Below the pieces are notes generated by a model, which had not been told where the DNA came from, made no database searches, and was given only the letters and a program-made list of their open reading frames with translations. 64,000 nucleotides of DNA from Paraburkholderia monticola. GTDB taxonomy: Bacteria > Pseudomonadota > Gammaproteobacteria > Burkholderiales > Burkholderiaceae. Of the stretch, positions 8,909-18,330 are shown piece by piece (position 1 is the stretch's first letter; every line of letters starts with the position of its first letter). The stretch is taken from the NCBI RefSeq assembly GCF_001580545.1, contig NZ_LRBG01000008.1, forward strand, positions 1 through 64,000, read 5' to 3'. A program made the position numbers and the translations under genes.

Positions 8909-8996
8909 GATCGAGCGACGCGCCCGGCGACAGGCGCGTGGGAATGACGGAAAGCGGTCATTTTAGTGCGCTCGTGCGAGTTTTGTTTTCGGGGCG

Positions 8997-10313
8997 TCAG
9001 TTGCAGCCGCAATCCGGCATGCGGCCACGGCCGCGCGGCCTGCGTGTCACCGCGATCAGGCCCACCGCCCCGGCCAGCAGCGCGCCCGCGGCGAGCCACA
9101 GCGCCGGCGAAAACGAGCCCGTGTGCGCGGCAATCGGCGCGGCCACCAGCGGACCGGCGATCTGACCGATGCCATAGGCCGCCGTCGCATAGCCCATCAG
9201 CCCGGCCGCGTCGTCGCCGTGCAGACGCCGCGCCTCGCGCATTGCAAACAGCGTGATCGCGGTGAAGGGCAGGCCGATCAGGATGCTGCCGAGCGAAAAC
9301 CCGCCCGCCGTCGGCCACACGATGCCCAGCGCGATGCCGATCGCCTGCAACACATACGCGCCCGCGAGCAGCGCGCGGTTGTCCCAGTGCGTGGGCAATC
9401 GCGCGGCGAGCAAGGCGCCGACGATCAGCGCCGCGCCGAACATCGGCCAGAACAGATCCGGCCATGCCGAACCCGGCAACGCGTGTCGGGCGATGACCGG
9501 CAGGAACGTCGCGGTGATGATGTAGCCGAAGCCCGGAATGCCATAGAGCAGGACCAGCCAGACAGCGTCGGCGCGGTGGGCGGCGCGGCTCGGATGAGCG
9601 CCCGCCGTACGAGGCGCCGGGTTGGCGCCGGTGCGCGATGCATCAGCGGATTGTGCGACGCCGGAGCTTGCCACGGCGGGCGATGCGGACGATGCGGCCG
9701 CCGTGCGGCGCGCCTCGCCGAACACCGGCCACACCAGCGCCGACAACACCGCGCCGATCACCGCAAAGCCGATCCATCCGGGCACCGCCCCATAGCCGCC
9801 CGCAACGCTGACCAGCAAACCGGTGCCGACGATACCCACGCCCGGCCCCGTATAGATGACCCCGCTCCACGCATGCGCACCGACTTCGGCGAGCCGCCGC
9901 AGGCCCCATTGCGACGCGAACACGAAGGTCCACGCGCTGACCGCGCCGGCGACGAAGCGCACCAGCGCCCACACCCAGAACTGGCCAGTGAGGCCCATCG
10001 CGAGCGTCAGCAGCACCGTCGCGACTAGCCCGACGCGCACCATGCGCGCGGGGTCGGCCCGCAGTGCCGCGCACGAGACCGCGCCGGCGAAATAGCCCGC
10101 ATAGTTGAACGACGCGAGCCAGCCGCCATGCTGGATATCGATCTGCGGCTGGCCGAGCGCGGCGCCATGCAGCATCAGCGGCAGCAGCGGCGTAAAAGCG
10201 AAGCGCCCGATGCCGAGCGCGACGGCCAGCGTCACCATGCAGGCAAGCGCCGCGCGCCGGCCGGCGTGACGTTCATGCAAGTGCGGGTACGCGTGGGAGG
10301 CAAGGTCGGTCAT
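8997..10313 (-). CDS. MFS transporter, YbfB/YjiJ family
   Basis: A 438-residue inner-membrane transporter with about 12 hydrophobic helices. The segments VALGIGRFAFTPLLPLML near the N-terminus and HGGWLASFNYAGYFAGA are characteristic of the YbfB/YjiJ family. A hydrophilic loop rich in Ala, Ser and Pro at about residues 200-245 links the two six-helix halves. The C-terminus ends in an unusual DCGCN. The gene is divergent from a LysR regulator, so that protein probably controls its expression. Export of a small metabolite or drug is likely, but the substrate is unknown. Confidence 0.88.
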   Translation of the reverse strand: MTDLASHAYPHLHERHAGRRAALACMVTLAVALGIGRFAFTPLLPLMLHGAALGQPQIDIQHGGWLASFNYAGYFAGAVSCAALRADPARMVRVGLVATVLLTLAMGLTGQFWVWALVRFVAGAVSAWTFVFASQWGLRRLAEVGAHAWSGVIYTGPGVGIVGTGLLVSVAGGYGAVPGWIGFAVIGAVLSALVWPVFGEARRTAAASSASPAVASSGVAQSADASRTGANPAPRTAGAHPSRAAHRADAVWLVLLYGIPGFGYIITATFLPVIARHALPGSAWPDLFWPMFGAALIVGALLAARLPTHWDNRALLAGAYVLQAIGIALGIVWPTAGGFSLGSILIGLPFTAITLFAMREARRLHGDDAAGLMGYATAAYGIGQIAGPLVAAPIAAHTGSFSPALWLAAGALLAGAVGLIAVTRRPRGRGRMPDCGCN

Positions 10314-10355
10314 GATCGGAGGGTCAAACGGCGATGATATGCATTCATGCTAGCT

Positions 10356-10369
10356 TGATCTTTTGATCA
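10356..10369. promoter_or_regulatory. Palindrome between the MFS and LysR genes
   Basis: The perfect inverted repeat TGATC-TTTT-GATCA lies in the 101-base gap between the divergent transporter and LysR genes, within an AT-rich patch. It is a plausible operator for the adjacent LysR regulator. Function is inferred only from position and symmetry. Confidence 0.35.
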
Positions 10370-10414
10370 CGAAAAATGAATAATTAGAATGTAAATCATC
10401 GCCGGGAGAGAATC

Positions 10415-11359
10415 ATGGATCTGGCCGCTCTGACCATCTTTCGCGCGGTCGTGCGCGAAAACGGCGTGACGCGCGCCGCGGCAAAGCTCAATCGCGTGCA
10501 ATCGAACGTGACGACTCGCATCAAGCAGCTCGAGGAGCAACTCGGCACCGAGCTGTTTATCCGCGACGGCCGCCGCCTCGTGCTGACGCCGGCCGGCGAG
10601 ACACTGCTGCCCTACGCGGAGCGCCTGCTCGCGCTCGCCGACGAGGCGCGTCACGCGGTGCGCGAGGATCGTCCGAGCGGGCGGCTGCGTCTCGGCGCGA
10701 TGGAAAGCGTCGCGGCGACGCGTCTGCCGGGCCTGCTCGCGCACTATCACCAGCAATGGCCGGCCGTCGAACTGGAGCTGGAAATCGGCACGACCGGCAA
10801 ACTGATCGAGCGGGTGCGCGAGTTCGAGGTCGACGCGGCGCTGGTCGCGACGCCGCTCGATCCCGCCTCGATCGGCGATCTGTTCGAGACCGTGCCGGTC
10901 TTCCGCGAAGAGCTCGTGATGCTGACGCCGCGGGGTCATCGGCCGATCCGTGAAGTGCGCGACATCGCGCTATCGACGCTGATCGCGTTCGAGCGCGGCT
11001 GTGCGTACCGCGCGTATATCGAGAGGTGGTATCTGGAGCACGGCGTGCGGCCGGCGCGCGTGCTGGAACTGGGCTCGTATCACGCGATCGTCGCGTGCGT
11101 GGCGGCCGGCGCGGGGGTCGCGGTCGCGCCGCGCACGGTGCTCGATCTGCAAGCCGACACGAGCAATATCGCGGTGCACGAGTTGCCCGATATCGGCCTG
11201 ATCGACACGCTGCTGGTCTGGCGACGCGGGCATTTTTCGTCGGCGCTCAATGCGTTGCGGCGCGCGCTGATGGCGTCGCACGAAGGCGCGGCCGAGAGCG
11301 TCGACGCGGATTTGCCGCGTGCGGAGGCGCCAGTGTCCGTGGATGTCAATGTTGTCTGA
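10415..11359 (+). CDS. LysR-family transcriptional regulator
   Basis: A 314-residue regulator. The N-terminal helix-turn-helix contains AALTIFRAVVRENGVTRAAA and NRVQSNVTTRIKQLEEQLG, followed by a linker helix and a substrate-binding domain from about residue 90 to 290 (GRLRLGAMESVAATRLPGLL opens it). The start ATG has GGGAGAG seven bases upstream. It is divergent from the YbfB-type transporter and probably regulates it. The closest known relatives by pattern are CysB/CrgA-like LysR proteins, but I cannot assign an effector. Confidence 0.91.
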   Translation: MDLAALTIFRAVVRENGVTRAAAKLNRVQSNVTTRIKQLEEQLGTELFIRDGRRLVLTPAGETLLPYAERLLALADEARHAVREDRPSGRLRLGAMESVAATRLPGLLAHYHQQWPAVELELEIGTTGKLIERVREFEVDAALVATPLDPASIGDLFETVPVFREELVMLTPRGHRPIREVRDIALSTLIAFERGCAYRAYIERWYLEHGVRPARVLELGSYHAIVACVAAGAGVAVAPRTVLDLQADTSNIAVHELPDIGLIDTLLVWRRGHFSSALNALRRALMASHEGAAESVDADLPRAEAPVSVDVNVV

Positions 11360-11391
11360 TCGTTGAATTCACGCCGGTGTCAGCAAAAGCA

Positions 11392-11440
11392 AAGGGGCCA
11401 CGCAACGCACCCGTCCTGCCGGTGCACCACGTGGCCCCTT
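11392..11440 (-). terminator. Intrinsic terminator after alaS
   Basis: An 11-bp perfect stem (AAGGGGCCACG with CGTGGCCCCTT) encloses a 27-base loop. Read leftward from alaS it is followed by a T-rich tail (CCTTTGCTTTTGCT). Read rightward it also follows the LysR gene, so it may work in both directions. Confidence 0.6.
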
Positions 11441-11448
11441 CGTCAAAC

Positions 11449-11473
11449 CCGGCTCGAGTTTGAATCGAGCCGG
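11449..11473. terminator. Second hairpin between the lysR and alaS ends
   Basis: A perfect 9-bp stem CCGGCTCGA / TCGAGCCGG with a 7-base loop lies between the convergent ends of lysR and alaS. It has no clear T run on either side, so it is a weak terminator or an mRNA-end-protecting hairpin. Confidence 0.4.
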
Positions 11474-11492
11474 ACTCAACCGTCCATCAAAA

Positions 11493-14117
11493 TCAAAGCT
11501 GCCCTTCGACCCAGGCCTTGACGCCCGCAAGCGCCGCCGGCAGTTTGGCCGGCTCGGTACCGCCCGCCTGCGCCATGTCCGGACGGCCGCCGCCCTTGCC
11601 GCCCACCTGCTGGGCCACGAAGTTGACCAGCTCGCCCGCCTTGACCTTCTTGCTGGCGTCCGCAGTGACACCGGCGATCAGGCTGACCTTGCCGGCTTCG
11701 ACCGACGCGAGCACGATCGCCGCGCTCTTCAGTTTGTCCTTGAGCTTGTCGACCGTTTCGCGCAGCGTCTTCACGTCCGCGCCTTCGAGCGTTGCCGCAA
11801 GCACATGCACGCCGCCGACTTCAATCGCCTGGCCCGCGAGTTCGTCGCCCTGGCTCGACGCCATCTTCGACTTCAGCGCGCTCAGTTCCTTCTCGAGCGC
11901 CTTCACCTGGTCCTGCACCTGGCCGATGCGCTGCGTGAGCTCCGCCGGCTGCGCCTTCAGTACCGCGGCGGCCGCGTTGACGCGCCCTTCCAGCTCCTGC
12001 ACGTAGCGCACCGCGTTGTCGCCGGTGATCGCTTCGACGCGACGGATGCCTGCCGCAACGCCACCTTCCATCACGATCTTGAAGAATCCGATGTCACCGG
12101 AGCGATTGACGTGGGTGCCGCCGCACAGCTCACGCGAGAAGCCGAGGTCGAGCACGCGCACTTCGTCGCCGTACTTTTCGCCGAACAGCGCCATCGCGCC
12201 GCCCTTCACCGCATCGTCGTAGGACATCACGCGCACGATGCCGGGCGCGTTCGCGAGCACTTCCGCATTGACGATTTCCTCGACGCGGCGGATCTGCTCG
12301 TCGGTCATCGGCGCGTTATGCGCGAAGTCGAAGCGGGTCTTGTCGGCGTCGACGAGCGAGCCCTTCTGCTGCACGTGCGAACCGAGCACTTCGCGCAGCG
12401 CCTTGTGCATCAGGTGCGTGGCCGAGTGGTTGCGGGCCGTGCGGGCGCGACGCACCGCGTCGATTTCCGCCTTGACCACGTCGCCAACCTTCAGCGTGCC
12501 CTGCTCGAGCGTGCCGTGATGGCCGACCACGTCGGCCTGCACCTTCAGCGTATCGGCGACGGCAAAGCGCGTGCTGGCGTTCGCGAGCACGCCCTGGTCG
12601 CCGACCTGGCCGCCCGATTCCGCGTAGAACGGCGTGTGATCGAGCACGACGACCGCCTGCTGGCCGTGCTGCACCTGCTGCACCGACGCGCCATCCACGT
12701 ACAGCGCGACGACCTTCGCGTCGTCGAAGACGATTTCTTCGTAGCCGTGGAACGTGGTCTTCGCGCCCGAATATTCGAGGCCCTGTGCCATCTTGAACTT
12801 GCCCGCCGCGCGGGCCTGTTCGCGCTGACGCGCCATCGCTTCGTCGAACGCGGGTTCGTCGACGGTCACTTCGCGCTCGCGGCAGACGTCCGCGGTCAGG
12901 TCGAGCGGGAAGCCATAGGTGTCGTGCAGCTTGAACGCGAGTTCGCCGTCGAGCGTCTTGCTACCCTTCGCGTCCAGGTCGGCCAGGGCGGCTTCGAGAA
13001 TCGACATGCCGTGCTCGATGGTTTCGAAGAAGCGCTCTTCTTCCTGACGCAGCACGTCGGTCACGCGCTTTTCGGCGTCCTTCAGTTCCGGGTACGCGTC
13101 GCCCATTTGCGCGACGAGGTCGGCGACCATGCGATGGAAGAACGAACCCTTCTTGCCGAGCTTGTAGCCGTGACGGATCGCGCGGCGCACGATACGGCGC
13201 AGCACGTAGCCGCGGCCTTCGTTGCCCGGAATCACGCCGTCGACGATCAGGAACGAGCACGCACGGATGTGATCCGCGATCACCTTCAGCGAGTTGTTGC
13301 CCAGATCGGTCACGCCGGTTTCGCGGCCAGCGGCCTTGATCAGCGCCTGGAACAGATCGATTTCGTAGTTGCTGTGAACGTGCTGCAGCACCGCGGCGAT
13401 ACGTTCGAGGCCCATGCCGGTGTCCACGCACTGCTTGGGCAGCGGCGTCATGTTGCCCTGAGCGTCGCGGCTGAACTGCATGAACACGAGGTTCCAGATT
13501 TCGATGTAGCGGTCGCCGTCTTCTTCAGGCGATCCCGGCGGGCCACCCCACACGTCCGGGCCGTGGTCGTAGAAGATTTCCGAGCACGGGCCGCACGGGC
13601 CGACGTCGGCCATCTGCCAGAAGTTGTCCGACGCGTAGCGCGCGCCCTTGTTGTCGCCGATGCGAATGATGCGCTCGACCGGCACGCCCACTTCCTTCGC
13701 CCAGATGTCGTGCGCTTCGTCGTCTTCCTGGTAGACGGTGACCCACAGCTTGTCTTTCGGCAGCTTGTAGACCTCGGTCAGCAGTTCCCACGCGTAGTGG
13801 ATCGCGTCGCGCTTGAAGTAGTCGCCGAACGAGAAGTTGCCGAGCATCTCGAAGAACGTGTGGTGACGCGCGGTGTAGCCCACGTTCTCGAGGTCGTTGT
13901 GCTTGCCGCCGGCACGCACGCTGCGCTGCGCGGTCGTGGCGCGCGCATACGGACGCGATTCCGCGCCGAGGAACACATCTTTGAACTGCACCATCCCCGA
14001 ATTGGTGAAGAGCAGCGTCGGGTCGTTGCCGGGCACGAGGCTCGACGAACGGACGATCGTGTGGCCCTTCGATTCGAAGAACTTGAGGAATTTCTCGCGG
14101 ATATCAGCGGCTTTCAT
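11493..14117 (-). CDS. alaS: Alanyl-tRNA synthetase
   Basis: An 874-residue class II synthetase that charges tRNA-Ala and edits mischarged Ser and Gly. It starts [19 protein letters not shown], the usual N-terminus. The class II catalytic domain includes [14 protein letters not shown] and [22 protein letters not shown]. The editing domain has the zinc ligands HSATH and the CGGTHV motif, and a coiled-coil/C-Ala region ends the protein. Length matches E. coli AlaRS (876). The open frame continues past the start, but the family start at 14117 is unambiguous. A TATAAT at 14203-14208 lies upstream on this strand. Confidence 0.98.
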   Translation of the reverse strand: MKAADIREKFLKFFESKGHTIVRSSSLVPGNDPTLLFTNSGMVQFKDVFLGAESRPYARATTAQRSVRAGGKHNDLENVGYTARHHTFFEMLGNFSFGDYFKRDAIHYAWELLTEVYKLPKDKLWVTVYQEDDEAHDIWAKEVGVPVERIIRIGDNKGARYASDNFWQMADVGPCGPCSEIFYDHGPDVWGGPPGSPEEDGDRYIEIWNLVFMQFSRDAQGNMTPLPKQCVDTGMGLERIAAVLQHVHSNYEIDLFQALIKAAGRETGVTDLGNNSLKVIADHIRACSFLIVDGVIPGNEGRGYVLRRIVRRAIRHGYKLGKKGSFFHRMVADLVAQMGDAYPELKDAEKRVTDVLRQEEERFFETIEHGMSILEAALADLDAKGSKTLDGELAFKLHDTYGFPLDLTADVCREREVTVDEPAFDEAMARQREQARAAGKFKMAQGLEYSGAKTTFHGYEEIVFDDAKVVALYVDGASVQQVQHGQQAVVVLDHTPFYAESGGQVGDQGVLANASTRFAVADTLKVQADVVGHHGTLEQGTLKVGDVVKAEIDAVRRARTARNHSATHLMHKALREVLGSHVQQKGSLVDADKTRFDFAHNAPMTDEQIRRVEEIVNAEVLANAPGIVRVMSYDDAVKGGAMALFGEKYGDEVRVLDLGFSRELCGGTHVNRSGDIGFFKIVMEGGVAAGIRRVEAITGDNAVRYVQELEGRVNAAAAVLKAQPAELTQRIGQVQDQVKALEKELSALKSKMASSQGDELAGQAIEVGGVHVLAATLEGADVKTLRETVDKLKDKLKSAAIVLASVEAGKVSLIAGVTADASKKVKAGELVNFVAQQVGGKGGGRPDMAQAGGTEPAKLPAALAGVKAWVEGQL

Positions 14118-14438
14118 AGCGTGCGGGGGACTGTCCTGACGGTTCCTGACTGGGACTGGCGGTCGGTGGGATGCGCCAACTGTCGGTTTCTTTAAACGAC
14201 TGATTATACGGGATCGGCAAGCGCGCGAGGCACTGCGCAGCGCCTCGCTGGCCATCCGGCCAGGGCGCGACGCGCCTGCTGCGACACCCGTGTGTCCCGG
14301 CGTCCGATCCGCGCTATGACGTTCGGCTGACTGCGACCGGCGGCGGGAATCGCTTAAGATGGCTTTCACGAATCTTCGCGCGAAACAATGCATGGCAGCC
14401 CGCGCGCCGCCTGCAACCATCAGGAGACATTCAACGAC
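14118..14438. other. Divergent promoter region of alaS and the CoA-transferase
   Basis: No gene seen. On the minus strand a perfect TATAAT (14203-14208) would give alaS a leader of about 80 bases; the -35 is poor. Two hairpins follow: GCGAGGC/GCCTCGC (14225-14248) and CTGGCC/GGCCAG (14248-14263). On the plus strand an AGGAGA site (14421-14426) serves the CoA-transferase. Confidence 0.5.
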
Positions 14439-15659
14439 ATGGGCGCTCTCAGTCACATCCGCGTGCTGGATCTCACCCGCGTGCTCGCCGGCCCGTGGTG
14501 CGCGCAGACGCTTGCCGATTTCGGCGCCGACGTCATCAAGATCGAACGGCCCGAGGTCGGCGACGACACGCGCCACTGGGGCCCTCCGTACCTGAAAACG
14601 CCGGACGGCGCGGACACCCACGAAGCCGCCTACTATCTCGCGGCGAACCGCAACAAGCGTTCGGTCACGCTCGACATCGCCTCGCCCGAGGGCCAGCGGA
14701 TCGTTCGCGAGCTGGCCGCGCAAAGCGACGTCGTGCTCGAGAACTACAAGGTCGGCCAGCTGAAGAAGTACGGGCTCGACTATGAATCGCTCAAACAGGT
14801 GAAGCCCGACCTGATCTACTGCTCGGTCACGGGCTTCGGGCAAACCGGGCCGTATGCGCAGCGCGCGGGCTACGACTTCATCGTGCAGGGCATCGGCGGC
14901 TTCATGAGCATCACCGGCGAGCGCGACGGTCAGCCGGGCGGCGGCCCGCAAAAGGCCGGCGTCGCGATCGCCGACCTGATGACCGGCATGTATTCGACGA
15001 TCGCGGTGCTGACCGCGCTCACGCATCGCGACCGCACGGGCGAAGGCCAATACATCGACATGGCGCTGCTCGACGTGCAGGTCGCGATGCTCGCCAACAT
15101 GAACTCGAACTACCTCGCGAGCGGTCAGCCGCCGGTGCGCTGGGGCAATGCGCATCCGAACATCGTGCCCTACCAGACCTTCCAGACGAGCGACGGCTGG
15201 ATCATCGTCGCGGTCGGCAACGACGGGCAGTTCCGCAAGTTCGTCGAGGTGGGCGGCCGCCCGGAACTCGCCGACGACGATCGTTTCGCGACCAACCCCG
15301 CGCGCGTGCGCAACCGCGAACTGCTCGTGCCGATTCTCGCGGACATGGTGCGCCTGCAGGGCAAGCAGCAATGGATCGGCGCGCTCGACGCGGCCGGCGT
15401 GCCGTGCGGGCCGATCAACAACCTCGACGAGGTGTTCGACAACGAGCAGGTCATCGCGCGCGGTCTGCAGGTGGATCTGCCGCATCCGTCGGGCGGCACG
15501 GTCAAGCTCGTGCGCAATCCGATCAACATGAGCGGCACACCGCCGCAAGCGTTGAGCCATCCGCCGCTGCTCGGCGAGCATACCGAGCGCGTGCTGCGCG
15601 ACGTGCTCGGCTACGACGCGCAGAGAATTGCGGAGTTGAAGGGAAAATCGGTGATCTGA
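14439..15659 (+). CDS. CaiB/BaiF family (class III) CoA-transferase
   Basis: A 406-residue protein of the formyl-CoA-transferase type, which moves CoA between carboxylic acids through enzyme-bound anhydrides. Family hallmarks are the start [41 protein letters not shown], the nucleotide-pocket segment [11 protein letters not shown], and the catalytic Asp in [12 protein letters not shown] (about residue 176). The start at 14439 follows AGGAGA; an upstream in-frame ATG at 14388 has no such site. It stands alone, divergent from alaS, so neighbours do not reveal its acid substrate. Many proteobacteria carry relatives used for fatty- or dicarboxylic-acid breakdown. Confidence 0.93.
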   Translation: MGALSHIRVLDLTRVLAGPWCAQTLADFGADVIKIERPEVGDDTRHWGPPYLKTPDGADTHEAAYYLAANRNKRSVTLDIASPEGQRIVRELAAQSDVVLENYKVGQLKKYGLDYESLKQVKPDLIYCSVTGFGQTGPYAQRAGYDFIVQGIGGFMSITGERDGQPGGGPQKAGVAIADLMTGMYSTIAVLTALTHRDRTGEGQYIDMALLDVQVAMLANMNSNYLASGQPPVRWGNAHPNIVPYQTFQTSDGWIIVAVGNDGQFRKFVEVGGRPELADDDRFATNPARVRNRELLVPILADMVRLQGKQQWIGALDAAGVPCGPINNLDEVFDNEQVIARGLQVDLPHPSGGTVKLVRNPINMSGTPPQALSHPPLLGEHTERVLRDVLGYDAQRIAELKGKSVI

Positions 15660-15685
15660 TCGCTGAGGCCGATGAGGCGGCAGGC

Positions 15686-16246
15686 TCAGCGCGCCGCCGC
15701 GAGCGAAGCCAGCCAGCCCCGCCCCTCGTCCCAATCGCCGAGGCCGCTATCGGCATTGATGTGGCCACGCGCGCCGATACCGATCCAGCGGCTGCCCCAC
15801 GCGCTCGCGCAGGTCTGCGAAAAAGGCGCGCCGCCATACGGATCGTCGCTGCTCGCCACGACGATCGTCGCAAACGGCAGGCGCGTGAGCGGCACGGCCG
15901 CGAAGCCGGTCGCGTCCTGTGGGAAATGCGCTCCGGCCGGATCGGGCACGGCGACCAGCAGCGCGCCGGCCACCTTCGCGAGTTGCGCCGCGCTCGCGTA
16001 CTGCGAAGCCCAGAACGCCGTGGTCAGGCAGCCGAGGCTGTGCGCGGCGAACACGACCGGCGCGCGGGCGGCGGCGAGCGCGGCGTCGAGCGTGCGGCAC
16101 CAGGCGTCGCGTGAAGGGTGGTCCCAGTCCGGCATGGGCACGCGCACGAAAGCGGGATCGAGCGCTTCCCAGCGCGTTTGCCAATGGCCTGGGCCGGAGC
16201 CTAGATAGCCCGGCAGTACGAGTGTGGTCGGTTGGTGTCCGTGCAT
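15686..16246 (-). CDS. RBBP9/YdeN-family serine hydrolase
   Basis: A 186-residue small alpha/beta hydrolase. The start [21 protein letters not shown] is characteristic of the RBBP9/YdeN family. The nucleophile is the Ser in FAAHSLGCL (about residue 67), a catalytic Asp lies in SSDDPYGG, and the terminal His is in the [14 protein letters not shown] segment. The natural substrate of these enzymes is generally unknown. The gene is convergent with the CoA-transferase (26-base gap) and lies downstream of ggt on the same strand. Confidence 0.9.
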   Translation of the reverse strand: MHGHQPTTLVLPGYLGSGPGHWQTRWEALDPAFVRVPMPDWDHPSRDAWCRTLDAALAAARAPVVFAAHSLGCLTTAFWASQYASAAQLAKVAGALLVAVPDPAGAHFPQDATGFAAVPLTRLPFATIVVASSDDPYGGAPFSQTCASAWGSRWIGIGARGHINADSGLGDWDEGRGWLASLAAAR

Positions 16247-16304
16247 CGATCGAGCTCCCCGTGTTCGACTTATGACCCGCTCGCGGCACCGCGCGGCGGG
16301 CCGT

Positions 16305-18068
16305 CTAACGTATCACGCGCGCGACGCCGGCACCACGGGGATCGCTGGCGGGCTCGGGCGTCGTGCCGTCCACGCGGATCATCTGCACGTCGCCGTTGAA
16401 CGACTGCTGCTCGACCGTGTAGCCAAGCGCCTTCAGTTGCGTGGCGAGCTCCTCCGGCGCGGGGTGGTACGGCTCGAAGTAGATCGTCTTTTGCGGCAGC
16501 AGCTGATGATGGAACCGCATCGCGGCTAGCGCGTCCGTCGGCGACAGGTTGAAGTCGTACAGATTCGTCATTACCTGGAAGATCGTCGTCAGGATGCGCG
16601 AGCCGCCGGGCGTGCCGATCGCGAGCGCGATCTTGCCGTCCTTCAGCAGCAGCGTCGGGGTCATCGACGAAATCGGGCGGCGGCCCGGCCCGATCGTGTT
16701 CAGTTCCGTGTCGGCGGCGCCCGTCGGCTTGATCACGAAATCGTCCATCGCATCGTTGAGCAGGAATCCGCCGCCGTCCACCACCACGCCCGAACCGAAA
16801 TCGCCGTTCAGCGTGTAGGTGTTCGACACCGCGTTGCCCCACTTGTCGATCACCGAGAAATGCGTCGTCTGCGCCTTCTCCGCTGCGGCAGCGCCGTCGG
16901 AACCGGGCGTCACCGGCGCCGCGGCGGGCGCTTCTTCGACTTTGACTTCGGCCGCGCGCTGCGCGAGGTAGGCGTCGTCGGTCAGCTTCGCGACCGACAC
17001 CGGCGCCGCGTCGGGGTCGCCGATATAGCGTTGCCGGTCCGCGAATACGCGGTCCTCGATCTGCGCAATCAGCTGGATGTACGGCGCCGAATTCAACGCA
17101 AGGCCTTCGAACGCCGGCTGCAGATCGGCCCGCATCTTCAGCATCTGGATCAGCCCGATGCCGCCCGAGCTCGGCGGCGGTGCGGTGATCACCCGGTAGC
17201 CGTGCCAGTCGGCGGCGAGCGGTTCGCGCCACACCGCCTTGTACTGGCTCAGATCCCGGTTGGTGATCAATCCATGGCCATACATCTGCGCGACGATCAT
17301 CCCGGCCGTGCGGCCCTCGTAGAATTCGCGGCCGCCGTCGCTGGCGATCCGCCCGAGCGTCTGCGCGAGCTCCGGCTGACGCAGCGTCGCGCCCGCCTTC
17401 AGATTCGCGAAATAGGCGTCGAAATTGGTCTTGCCGGAGAAATTCTTCGCGGCCGCGTCGCGCCGCTGCTGCAGCCGCGGGTCGACCTGGAAGCCATCGG
17501 TCGCGTAATGAATCGCGGGCGCGAGCACCTGGTTCCATTTGAGCTTGCCGAAGCGCCGCTGCGCTTGCCACATGCCGTCGACGGTGCCCGGCACCGCCAC
17601 CGCGCGATGACCGACGATGCTCATCCCCGGCACGACGTTGCCTTTGTCGTCGAGATACATGTCGCGGGTCGCCTGCTGCGGCGCGCGCTCGCGATAGTCG
17701 AGAAAATACGGCTTGCCGTCGACCAGCAACGTCATGAAACCGCCGCCGCCGAGGTTGCCGGCGTCTGGCCGCGTAACGGCGAGCGTGAAGGCCATCGCGA
17801 CCGCGGCATCGACCGCGTTGCCGCCAGCGGCGAAAATCTGCTGCGCGGTGTCGGCGCTGTAGCGATCCGGCGCGGCGAGCGCCGACGCATCAAGCGCCGG
17901 CTTCGGCGTCGGCGTTTTTGCGGCGGCGGGCAACGGCGCGGCCACGTTCACGACGAACGCGGCCAACCAGGCCGAGGCGAGCACACGGCGGGTTCGGCAA
18001 GCAACACGGGCGCTAGCCAAAGCGCGGGCGAAAGGCGCGCGAAGCGCGTCATACGTCGGGACAGACAT
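16305..18068 (-). CDS. ggt: Gamma-glutamyltransferase (glutathione hydrolase), periplasmic
   Basis: A 587-residue N-terminal-nucleophile hydrolase that removes the gamma-glutamyl group from glutathione and related compounds. The precursor should self-cleave before the Thr pair in QTTHFSVID (about Thr401), giving large and small subunits. Other hallmarks are GGNAVDAAVAMAFTLAVT, PDAGNLGGGGFM and GGGFLLNDAMDDF. A hydrophobic stretch around residues 31-50 ending in PAAA looks like a signal peptide with a long basic leader, so it acts in the periplasm. The ATG at 18068 is chosen because GGAG lies nine bases ahead; an upstream GTG at 18098 lacks a site. Confidence 0.94.
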   Translation of the reverse strand: MSVPTYDALRAPFARALASARVACRTRRVLASAWLAAFVVNVAAPLPAAAKTPTPKPALDASALAAPDRYSADTAQQIFAAGGNAVDAAVAMAFTLAVTRPDAGNLGGGGFMTLLVDGKPYFLDYRERAPQQATRDMYLDDKGNVVPGMSIVGHRAVAVPGTVDGMWQAQRRFGKLKWNQVLAPAIHYATDGFQVDPRLQQRRDAAAKNFSGKTNFDAYFANLKAGATLRQPELAQTLGRIASDGGREFYEGRTAGMIVAQMYGHGLITNRDLSQYKAVWREPLAADWHGYRVITAPPPSSGGIGLIQMLKMRADLQPAFEGLALNSAPYIQLIAQIEDRVFADRQRYIGDPDAAPVSVAKLTDDAYLAQRAAEVKVEEAPAAAPVTPGSDGAAAAEKAQTTHFSVIDKWGNAVSNTYTLNGDFGSGVVVDGGGFLLNDAMDDFVIKPTGAADTELNTIGPGRRPISSMTPTLLLKDGKIALAIGTPGGSRILTTIFQVMTNLYDFNLSPTDALAAMRFHHQLLPQKTIYFEPYHPAPEELATQLKALGYTVEQQSFNGDVQMIRVDGTTPEPASDPRGAGVARVIR

Positions 18069-18250
18069 CCGAGAAAACTCCGGCAACGAGGCGAGCACGG
18101 CGCGCGGGCCGCGCGCAGCAGCGCATCCTAGGTCGCCGCCTGGCGCGGCGCCAACCCGATTTACCTCCTGTTACAGCCCCATGCGCTCGCGGCCCGAACC
18201 CCGGGACGCTCGCCAAACCCGCCCCGCCGTTGGCTGCGCGCCGCAAGCGC

Positions 18251-18279
18251 CTGCCGCAAGCGGGCTCGTCAGGTAGAAT
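18251..18279 (+). promoter_or_regulatory. Possible promoter of glnS
   Basis: A TAGAAT -10 (18274-18279), five of six consensus, lies 17 bases after a weak CTGCCG -35, about 50 bases ahead of the glnS start. It is the best match in the gap but remains a guess. Confidence 0.35.
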
Positions 18280-18330
18280 TGACGGCTAAGCGGGCGCATT
18301 GCGCGCCCCTACGGACTCCCATCTTCTCGC

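Noticed and set aside
11460..14195. 911-codon plus-strand frame over alaS
   Set aside because: Antisense to alaS. Composition dominated by Arg, His, Val and Asp with no domain; a shadow of codon bias.
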